From an archaeon (GTDB taxonomy: Archaea; Thermoproteota; Nitrososphaeria; Nitrososphaerales; Gagatemarchaeaceae), in the NCBI GenBank assembly GCA_021822995.1, contig JAKAPN010000082.1, positions 1 to 5,526 on the forward strand: a DNA stretch of 5,526 nucleotides, given 5' to 3'. The notes below the pieces were generated by a model, which was not told the DNA's origin, ran no database searches, and saw only the letters and a program-made list of their open reading frames with translations. Within the stretch, counting starts at the first letter, position 1. Every line of letters starts with the position of its first letter. Of this stretch, positions 1 through 3,945 are shown piece by piece. The translations under genes were made by a program, and so were the position numbers.

Positions 1-1
1 C

Positions 2-802
2 TGCAGGGACGCGCTTCCCGTCGGGGCCGACGTCTTCTACGGCTCGGTAAAGGACATCGCCACGATAAGGGACTTCCTGGAGCGCCTGCCCGATGCGGCG
101 AGGAGAGAGGGGGTGGGCTTCATACTCGACAGGGGGTTCACGTCCTACGGGCTCCTGGAGGACTTCCGGAGGGAGGGCATCGGGTACGTCGTTCCGTTGA
201 AGAAGAACTCGAAGCTCATGAAGGTCGACGAAGTCGGTTGGAATGGGACGCCCTTCCTGTACAGGAAGAGGCCCGTCAGGTGGGCGTGCATGGAGTCCCG
301 GTACGGACGGCTCTACGCCTTCGAGGACCCGGAGCTCGGGGGGGCGGAGGAAGCCGCTCTTCTCAGGAGGGTGGAGAGGAAGGAGATGGGCATGCGCGAA
401 TACGAAGAAAGGAAGAGGGTGGCCGGAATCATCGGGCTGCTCTCCGACATGGAGATGGACGGCCCCAGGATGTACGACCTGTACAAGGGGAGGGAGGACA
501 TCGAGCTGGCGTTCGACGCGATGAAGAACACCCTCGATGCGGACAGGACGTACCTGCAGAGCCCGGAGGGTGTCAGGGGCTTCTTCCTCGTGTCGTTCCT
601 GGCCATGAGGGTCCACTTCAAGATATTGAAGAGGCTGAGGGAGAGGAAGCTGACCGGCAAGGTATCGGTCGAGGAGGTCCTGTTCGAGCTGTCGAAGATA
701 GAAAGGATCGTGGAGAAGAACGGAAGGGAATACTATGCCAGCATCCCGAAGAAGGCGCGGAACATACTATCCCTCTTTTCTGACATGCTACCTATGGGAT
801 AA
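2..802 (+). CDS. IS4-superfamily DDE transposase, C-terminal part (5' end outside window)
   Basis: The frame is open from the window edge to TAA at 800-802, giving about 266 codons. The usable GTG at 113 is internal, because coding similarity begins before it. Transposases of this kind cut and paste their insertion sequence with a DDE/RNase H-fold catalytic domain. Visible here are the second catalytic Asp in the ILDRGF motif (codon at 128-130) and the IS4 signature Y-(2)-R-(3)-E-(6)-K, matched exactly by YKGREDIELAFDAMK from nt 482, with the catalytic Glu at 503-505. A basic, helix-rich tail follows, as in IS1634-like members. The first catalytic Asp and the N-terminal DNA-binding part lie upstream of the window. 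The visible part has no frameshift, so the copy may be intact. The inverted repeats cannot be paired because only one end is present. The family is clear; the subgroup (IS1634-like) is inferred. Confidence 0.88.
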   Translation, partial: CRDALPVGADVFYGSVKDIATIRDFLERLPDAARREGVGFILDRGFTSYGLLEDFRREGIGYVVPLKKNSKLMKVDEVGWNGTPFLYRKRPVRWACMESRYGRLYAFEDPELGGAEEAALLRRVERKEMGMREYEERKRVAGIIGLLSDMEMDGPRMYDLYKGREDIELAFDAMKNTLDADRTYLQSPEGVRGFFLVSFLAMRVHFKILKRLRERKLTGKVSVEEVLFELSKIERIVEKNGREYYASIPKKARNILSLFSDMLPMG

Positions 803-884
803 CTTGCAGAGGTACGGTTGTTAAATGCGATGGACACATAACAGACGCGAATGAGACGCGTAGTATTCGATGATGTCTTAAATG

Positions 885-1283
885 CTACTTCTTGAAGAAC
901 GTGGATATCTCCCAGAGGTTCCCTTCCGGGTCTTCAAAGTAGGCGATTCGTTGTCCCCAGGGATGTGTCACCGGAGGTTTGACGAAGTGGACCCCTCTCG
1001 ACTTCAGTTCTTCATACTCCTTGTCGACATCGTCCAAGAATACTGCAAAGTAGGTCCGATGAACAGTATCTTCCCTGGGGCGAACTTGACTCTCTGAAAT
1101 CAGGTTTACGACACTTTCCATCTTGATAAGGGCGACCCCAGGTCTGTCTTGATTGTCGAAGACGAAGTAGGCCATGTCGTCTTCCTTGCCCTTGAGCTTC
1201 AGGCCGACCTTGTCGCGATAGAACTCGATACACTTCTCAAGGTCACTCACGGGAATCGCATAGGCGTTGAAATGGTCAATCAT
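885..1283 (-). CDS. VOC (glyoxalase / bleomycin-resistance / dioxygenase) superfamily protein
   Basis: This is a 132-residue single-domain protein of two beta-alpha-beta-beta-beta modules. Module 1 covers about residues 1-55 (MIDHFNAY, then DLEKCIEFYRDKVGL, the usual helix and loop). Module 2 covers about 74-130 (HRTYFAVFLDDVD, then FEDPEGNLWEIS). Likely metal ligands are His4, His75 and Glu125, in the positions used by metal-dependent family members. The substrate cannot be read from sequence; the family includes lyases, dioxygenases, epimerases and drug-binding resistance proteins. A GTG at 1316 would add 11 residues, but those codons contain a TATA-like ATTATATG centred 26 bp upstream of the ATG at 1283-1281. 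A leaderless transcript from that ATG is therefore more likely, and it gives the standard VOC N-terminus. The stop is TAG at 887-885. The hydrolase at 1409 is divergent; a functional link is unproven. Confidence 0.87.
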   Translation of the reverse strand: MIDHFNAYAIPVSDLEKCIEFYRDKVGLKLKGKEDDMAYFVFDNQDRPGVALIKMESVVNLISESQVRPREDTVHRTYFAVFLDDVDKEYEELKSRGVHFVKPPVTHPWGQRIAYFEDPEGNLWEISTFFKK

Positions 1284-1304
1284 CTCCTTAACCGACCGAA
1301 ATGG

Positions 1305-1312
1305 CATATAAT
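1305..1312 (-). promoter_or_regulatory. TATA box for the VOC gene
   Basis: ATTATATG on the minus strand, preceded by purine-rich GAAGTGA that could serve as BRE. Its centre lies about 26 bp upstream of the ATG at 1283, the classical archaeal TATA-to-start spacing for leaderless transcripts. The element is nearly symmetrical (ATATAAT on the plus strand), so it might also drive plus-strand transcription toward the hydrolase with a leader of roughly 75 nt. This is inference from spacing only. Confidence 0.55.
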
Positions 1313-1408
1313 TCACTTCGCCTTTCGGGTTCCTACCGCGAACGAAGAATACCGCGTGTCAGAATGGAATAGTCCACCCCGTGACGAGCGGAGTGCGGGA
1401 GCAGTGGC

Positions 1409-2215
1409 ATGCGTTTATTGGGGGGGCCTGAAGGGGTCCGACTTGACTTGCCCCAAGCGGATTATCTGAACGTAAGCGACGCTCGGGTCTACTACGTGAC
1501 AGAGGGTCAGGGGGAACCGCTCCTCCTGCTTCATGGTGGACTTGGGAGTGTAGAGGACTTCGCCTCCCAGATTCCAGCGCTTGCGCAACATTTCCGCGTC
1601 ATAGCCTTCGAAAGGACAGGTCACGGGCACACTGCCGACACGAGCGAGGCGTTCACCTTCGAGTCCATGGTAGAACAGACTGCTTCGTTCATCGAGGCGC
1701 TCGGGCTCAAGGCCGTAAATGTCGTCGGCTGGAGCGATGGGGCGATTGTCGCTTTACTACTTGCGATTTCTAGACCAGATCTTGTGAGGAGAATGATATC
1801 TGTAGGCGGACTGGCCGAGACGATGGCTCAAAGCGCAGAGACAAGGGGGTGGATAGAATCTATGAATGCGGAGAAGTTCCCACAGGAATTTGTTAGCAAA
1901 TATGGGGAGATCAGCCCAGACGGTCCCGCTCATTTTTCCGTTGTGCTAGAAAAGACAAAGAAGCTTTGGTTGACAGAGCCTCACATCAAGGACGAAGACC
2001 TCTCGAAAATCAAGGCGCCCACTCTAGTGTTGGCCGCGGACAAAGAGGACCTACCGATCGAGCACACCATAGAGATGTTCCGGGCGATCAAGGGGGCGCA
2101 GCTCTGCATCGTACCGGGTGCAACGCATTTCTTGATGTCTGAAAAGCCAGAATTGACTAACAGCGTGATGCTTGCGTTCCTTGGCGAGCATAACGATGCC
2201 GAGCAGGCCAAGTAG
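1409..2215 (+). CDS. alpha/beta-fold hydrolase
   Basis: A 268-residue hydrolase with a complete catalytic apparatus: oxyanion-hole HGG at 42-44, nucleophile elbow GWSDG with Ser109, probable acid Asp211 in the LAADKED turn, and catalytic His240 in GATHF. The short helical cap (about 135-195) is typical of the esterase/epoxide-hydrolase/lactonase-like group. The substrate is not predictable. There is no signal peptide, so it is probably cytoplasmic. The ATG at 1409 has a GGAG seven bases upstream. An alternative start is TTG 1448, which removes 13 residues that do not resemble the family and leaves TTTATT (1413-1418) as a possible TATA box for a near-leaderless mRNA. Homology proper begins near residue 18. 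It is divergent from the VOC gene, and GC is lower than in the genes at the right end of the window. Family assignment is secure; start and role are open. Confidence 0.9.
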   Translation: MRLLGGPEGVRLDLPQADYLNVSDARVYYVTEGQGEPLLLLHGGLGSVEDFASQIPALAQHFRVIAFERTGHGHTADTSEAFTFESMVEQTASFIEALGLKAVNVVGWSDGAIVALLLAISRPDLVRRMISVGGLAETMAQSAETRGWIESMNAEKFPQEFVSKYGEISPDGPAHFSVVLEKTKKLWLTEPHIKDEDLSKIKAPTLVLAADKEDLPIEHTIEMFRAIKGAQLCIVPGATHFLMSEKPELTNSVMLAFLGEHNDAEQAK

Positions 2216-2229
2216 GAGCTCTCAAGTCC

Positions 2230-2244
2230 GGGGATTCCTTCCCC
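2230..2244 (+). terminator. possible terminator hairpin behind the hydrolase
   Basis: GGGGA-TTCCT-TCCCC forms a 5-bp stem with a 5-nt loop, beginning 14 bases after the hydrolase stop. No T-run follows directly, and archaeal terminators depend more on T-tracts than on hairpins, so the role is uncertain. It may act in mRNA 3'-end stability instead. Confidence 0.3.
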
Positions 2245-2250
2245 ACTCAA

Positions 2251-2280
2251 CAGTATGCTTATACTGATAAATCGGCCGAT
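2251..2280. repeat. inverted repeat CAGTAT/ATACTG followed by palindrome ATCGGCCGAT
   Basis: A perfect 6-bp inverted repeat with a 4-nt GCTT loop (2251-2266) is followed four bases later by the perfect 10-bp palindrome ATCGGCCGAT (2271-2280). Adjacent symmetrical sites of this kind can be binding sites for dimeric regulators, or stem-loops. No gene begins within 300 bp downstream, so an RNA 3'-end role for the hydrolase transcript fits at least as well as an operator. Confidence 0.45.
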
Positions 2281-2565
2281 ACTTTTCAAAGCTGCGCCTG
2301 ATGTGCTCTCGGGTCCACCTCGCGATAGTCAGAAACGGCCAGCATGCCGTGGTCCCAAGCCTCACTTTCTAAAAGAGCGACTTATTCGTAACGACGAACC
2401 TCTCTTGGTTAGTCTTCCGCCTGCTATGCCAGAATGAACGGGAACCGACCTCCCTCGGGGTGGGTCCCCGTCGGGCTCGCGCAGTGTTCAGGGTGGGTTC
2501 CGTCCTGCTGCCGAAGCCAGGGGAGGGTCATCCTGTGCCGAGAGCCATGAGCTTTATTGGGCGGG

Positions 2566-2582
2566 TAAGCTTAAGTAGTACT
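2566..2582 (+). promoter_or_regulatory. promoter / possible operator of the vapBC operon
   Basis: An AT-rich CTTAAGTA element centred near 2573 lies about 36 bp upstream of the vapB ATG at 2609. That would place the transcription start near 2599 and give a leader of about 10 nt. The element is embedded in two palindromes, TAAGCTTA (2566-2573) and AGTACT (2577-2582). AbrB-type antitoxins normally repress their own operon through symmetrical sites near the promoter, so these are the natural operator candidates. No Shine-Dalgarno sequence precedes the ATG. Assignment rests on spacing and symmetry alone. Confidence 0.4.
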
Positions 2583-2608
2583 GACTGAATGTAATACGTG
2601 CAGCAAGT

Positions 2609-2836
2609 ATGGAAGAGGAAGTGGTAGTAACGCGCAAGGGACAAACCACGGTCCCAGTGAAACTGAGGAGGAAGTATGGCATCTACGAGGGGACAAGGTT
2701 GCAGGTGGAAGACACCGGGAAGGGGATACTGTTCAAGAAGGCGACGAGCACGCTCGAACTGATCGGCTCAGGGTCCAAGTACGCATCCGTCGAAGAAATG
2801 AAGAAACTGCTAGACGAAATGAGGGAAGAGGAGTGA
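2609..2836 (+). CDS. vapB: AbrB/SpoVT-family antitoxin (VapB-like)
   Basis: A 75-residue protein. Residues 1-46 form a swapped-hairpin AbrB domain: a first strand with the hallmark TRKGQTTVPVKLRRKYGI, then GTRLQVEDTG and ILFKK. This domain dimerises and binds operator DNA. The charged tail from about 50 to 75 (SVEEMKKLLDEMREEE) should form a helix that lies across the toxin and blocks its active site, as in characterised VapBC complexes. It is the first gene of a two-gene operon, and its TGA overlaps the GTG of the toxin gene by 4 bp (2833-2836). The antitoxin is therefore translated first and in excess, as usual for type II systems. Autorepression is expected from the family but not shown here. 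The MazE-like label is equally valid for the fold; the PIN-domain partner makes VapB the better name. Confidence 0.9.
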   Translation: MEEEVVVTRKGQTTVPVKLRRKYGIYEGTRLQVEDTGKGILFKKATSTLELIGSGSKYASVEEMKKLLDEMREEE

Positions 2837-3222
2837 AGGGCAGCTCTTACGATACGAGATTCCTGATCGAGCTTTTCTATGCCGGCGAAGCCGGGACGAA
2901 GGAAAAGATAAGGAAGGTGCTCTTGGCGTCAAGGCCCAATTTCCTTTCAACTGCTGCTCTTTCAGAGATATACAAGCTAACCTTGGAAAAGGAGGGCAAG
3001 GATGTCGCCGAGGTGAGAGCAAATTCCTTGGCAAGAGATTTCAGATTGGTTGACGTGGATAAAGCGGTGGCGATTCAAGCGGCACAAATCAAACACAAGC
3101 ATAGCATACCTTTCGCTGACAGCCTCATAGCATCCACGGCAAGTATCCTCAGGATTCCTTGTTATACAGATGACCCACATTTCAGAGGAATAGAAGGCGT
3201 CGCTTTGAGATGGTTCAGGTAA
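2833..3222 (+). CDS. vapC: PIN-domain ribonuclease toxin (VapC-like)
   Basis: A 129-residue PIN domain, the usual VapC length. The four acidic metal-binding positions are visible: Asp7 (SYDTRFL), Glu45 (LSEIYKL), Asp96 (PFADSLIAS) and Asp113/Asp114 (YTDDPHF). PIN toxins are Mg/Mn-dependent RNases that cut specific RNAs, often tRNA or rRNA, and are held inactive by the cognate antitoxin. The complete acidic set suggests an active nuclease; the RNA target is unknown. The start is GTG at 2833, which overlaps the vapB stop as GTGA. This implies translational coupling, helped by the purine-rich GAGGGAAGAGGA in the vapB tail. The stop is TAA at 3220-3222. Base composition (48% GC in 3001-3060) is below that of the right-hand core genes (60% in 4201-4260), in line with an acquired operon. 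Confidence 0.92.
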   Translation: MKGSSYDTRFLIELFYAGEAGTKEKIRKVLLASRPNFLSTAALSEIYKLTLEKEGKDVAEVRANSLARDFRLVDVDKAVAIQAAQIKHKHSIPFADSLIASTASILRIPCYTDDPHFRGIEGVALRWFR

Positions 3223-3255
3223 CCGACCGAGGGAGGGAGATATGGCATAGAAGGA

Positions 3256-3573
3256 GTGGGTGGCGGGGGTGGAGTAGTGACGGCCGCGGAGGCCAATATC
3301 GGGTTTTCGAAATTTTCTGGCGAATCCGATTCATCTCAGGGTGGCAACGACTGGAGCATCCAGTTGAACACCAACTTCTTCCCAGGTAGCAACGGCGACA
3401 CTGACTGGGTGCAGTTCGTCGAACAGAACTACCCCACCTACCTTTACTTCTTTGGGTACGCCACTTTCTGCATATGGCAAGTTGACGTAACTACGCAGAG
3501 CTATCCGAATACCTGTGTCGGCACAAGCATCCAGACGCTCTCATCCTCTGCAGCTCCTTGGATTTCATATTCA
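3256..3573 (+). pseudogene. fragment of a probable extracellular protein (no known function)
   Basis: About 100 codons read as a compact beta-rich domain with aromatic, Asn, Ser and Thr bias (for example DWSIQLNTNFF, WVQFVEQNYP, CIWQVDVTT) and two Cys at about residues 72 and 87. This pattern suggests a secreted or surface domain. I recall similar unnamed extracellular archaeal and bacterial proteins carrying an 'S-x-Q-L-N-T-N-F ... W-x-Q-F-V' pattern, but cannot name a family. No signal peptide precedes it: the frame runs straight back to the vapC stop through Gly-rich, unremarkable sequence. After about codon 100 the sequence stops looking like this domain, because it is the antisense of an integrase fragment. 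Both ends therefore appear broken. The GTG at 3256 is only the first available start, and expression is doubtful. The frame itself stays open to 3684. Confidence 0.55.
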
Positions 3574-3721
3574 GCAGGTCCCCAGGATTCATCTTCCTCT
3601 CTTTGCAGAAGCCGCCCGGCCTTCTCAGGTAGACGGAGGCTGTTATTATGGAGCCCCTGGCCAAGTTGTCGTGCCACCTTTTGATTGTGTCATCTTGCAG
3701 CAGGCGGGAATACGCGCCCAT
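3545..3721 (-). pseudogene. N-terminal fragment of a tyrosine recombinase / integrase
   Basis: From ATG at 3721-3719 the minus strand encodes about 59 residues typical of the N-terminal SAM-like core-binding domain of archaeal XerC/phage-type integrases. Key segments are DDTIKRWHDNLARGS, ITASVYLRRPGGFC and NPGDLLNMKSKEL. Beyond about nt 3545 the similarity ends, and the frame stops at 3493-3491 after about 18 unrelated residues. The catalytic domain (R...HxxR...Y) is absent, so the fragment cannot recombine DNA. It starts 52 bp after the 3' end of the tRNA gene and runs in the same direction, the usual position of an integrase beside its tRNA attachment site. I infer a relic of an integrated element whose body was deleted. 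SSV-type splitting of int at attP also leaves an N-terminal piece, so that remains an alternative. Recognition is from the residue pattern, without a search. Confidence 0.68.
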
Positions 3722-3741
3722 GGTTACGCCGCAGGGAGGCG

Positions 3742-3770
3742 TGGGTTAAGCGGGTTTTGAACCCGAATAG
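3742..3770 (-). other. tRNA 3'-end-like relic (T-arm plus acceptor strand)
   Basis: On the minus strand CGGG-TTCAAAA-CCCG makes a T-arm-like stem-loop, followed by CTTAACCC and then A at the discriminator position. The landmarks TTGAACCC, GGG and TGGG (plus-strand reading) have exactly the same spacing as in the intact tRNA 32 bp away, but the acceptor bases differ (TTAACCC rather than CGGGCCC). No D-arm or anticodon arm is present, because the intact tRNA follows immediately upstream. It may be a remnant of a second tRNA or attachment site, or simply a hairpin acting in tRNA 3'-end formation. Confidence 0.4.
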
Positions 3771-3773
3771 GGA

Positions 3774-3847
3774 TGGGCCCGAAGGGACTTGAACCCATGA
3801 CCGACCGGTTATGAGCCGGTCGCTCTACCAAGCTGAGCTACGGGCCC
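3774..3847 (-). tRNA. tRNA with CAU anticodon (probably Ile2; elongator Met possible)
   Basis: A 74-nt cloverleaf without intron. It has a perfect 7-bp acceptor GGGCCCG/CGGGCCC, D-stem GCTC/GAGC, anticodon stem ACCGG/CCGGT with loop CTCATAA (anticodon CAT at 3813-3811), T-loop TTCAAGT and discriminator A at 3774. CCA is not encoded (TCC follows). The T-stem ATGGG/CCCTT has one T-T mismatch. It is not an initiator, because the anticodon stem lacks the three consecutive G-C pairs. The GGGCCCG acceptor resembles archaeal isoleucine tRNAs more than elongator methionine tRNAs, which usually begin GCCGGG. It is therefore probably tRNA-Ile2, whose C34 is converted to agmatidine by TiaS to read AUA codons, which are common in this window. 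The 3' end faces a broken integrase, suggesting past use as an integration site. Confidence 0.93.
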
Positions 3848-3873
3848 TCGGCTTGCGGGTGTGAGACCATCTT

Positions 3874-3882
3874 CTTTTATCC
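3874..3882 (-). promoter_or_regulatory. TATA box of the tRNA gene
   Basis: GGATAAAAG on the minus strand is centred about 30 bp upstream of the first tRNA nucleotide at 3847. This is the usual archaeal distance when transcription starts a few bases before the mature tRNA. It lies back to back with the promoter of the plus-strand gene at 3946, so 3848-3945 is a divergent promoter region. Confidence 0.6.
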
Positions 3883-3905
3883 TTTGCCCGCCCCTTCCAC
3901 CGCAG

Positions 3906-3915
3906 TTTTTATAAC
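3906..3915 (+). promoter_or_regulatory. TATA box of the deoxyhypusine-synthase-family gene
   Basis: TTTTTATAAC, with TTTATA at 3908-3913, is a strong archaeal TATA element centred about 36 bp upstream of the TTG start at 3946. The predicted transcription start near 3936 leaves only about 10 nt of leader, which agrees with the lack of a Shine-Dalgarno sequence. Confidence 0.65.
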
Positions 3916-3945
3916 GAGCGTGCGGCCCATCTCGGTGCGCGAACC

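Larger units (their letters stand above)
2216..2608. other. 393-bp gene-free region with hairpins and a GC-rich structured block
   Basis: No convincing coding sequence is seen on either strand; the short open frames lack recognisable motifs and starts. From left to right it holds a GGGGA/TCCCC hairpin, a second inverted repeat and a 10-bp palindrome (2230-2280), a featureless stretch (2281-2436), and a GC-rich block at about 2437-2545. That block contains the hairpin CGGGG-TGGGT-CCCCG (2456-2470), a 12-of-14 imperfect direct repeat (2455-2468 and 2488-2501), and GGAACC (2441-2446) complementary to GGTTCC (2496-2501). The promoter of the toxin-antitoxin operon occupies the right edge. The block could be a structured RNA, the end of a vanished insertion sequence, or decayed coding DNA. 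I cannot tell which. Confidence 0.5.

Noticed and set aside
238..783. Long alternative plus-strand frames over the transposase
   Set aside because: They are shadows of a GC-rich real gene. They lack family motifs, while the frame from nt 2 carries the full Y-R-E-K signature.
821..885. 8-bp direct repeat TTAAATGC (821-828, 878-885) behind the transposase, as a target-site duplication
   Set aside because: A duplication should flank the whole insertion sequence. Both copies lie on the same side of the transposase, so chance is the better explanation.
882..1097. 71-codon plus-strand frame opposite the VOC gene
   Set aside because: It lies antisense to a well-conserved VOC domain and has no recognisable motif or ribosome-binding site.
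2255..2437. 60-codon plus-strand frame behind the hydrolase
   Set aside because: It begins inside the CAGTAT/ATACTG inverted repeat, has low-complexity Pro/Arg-rich content, no start signal and no family resemblance.
2437..2545. Cobalamin-riboswitch or SRP RNA reading of the GC-rich block
   Set aside because: Only isolated resemblance (AAGCCAGG). The conserved core and overall layout of those RNAs are not present.
3242..3250. Purine-rich ribosome-binding-like site followed by ATG-GCA-TAG
   Set aside because: It looks like a minimal two-codon frame, but such triplets arise by chance and nothing downstream suggests an attenuation peptide. It is more likely the debris of the truncated gene behind it.
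3515..3760. 81-codon plus-strand frame
   Set aside because: It is the antisense of the integrase fragment and tRNA-like relic; the minus-strand reading has clear recombinase character.
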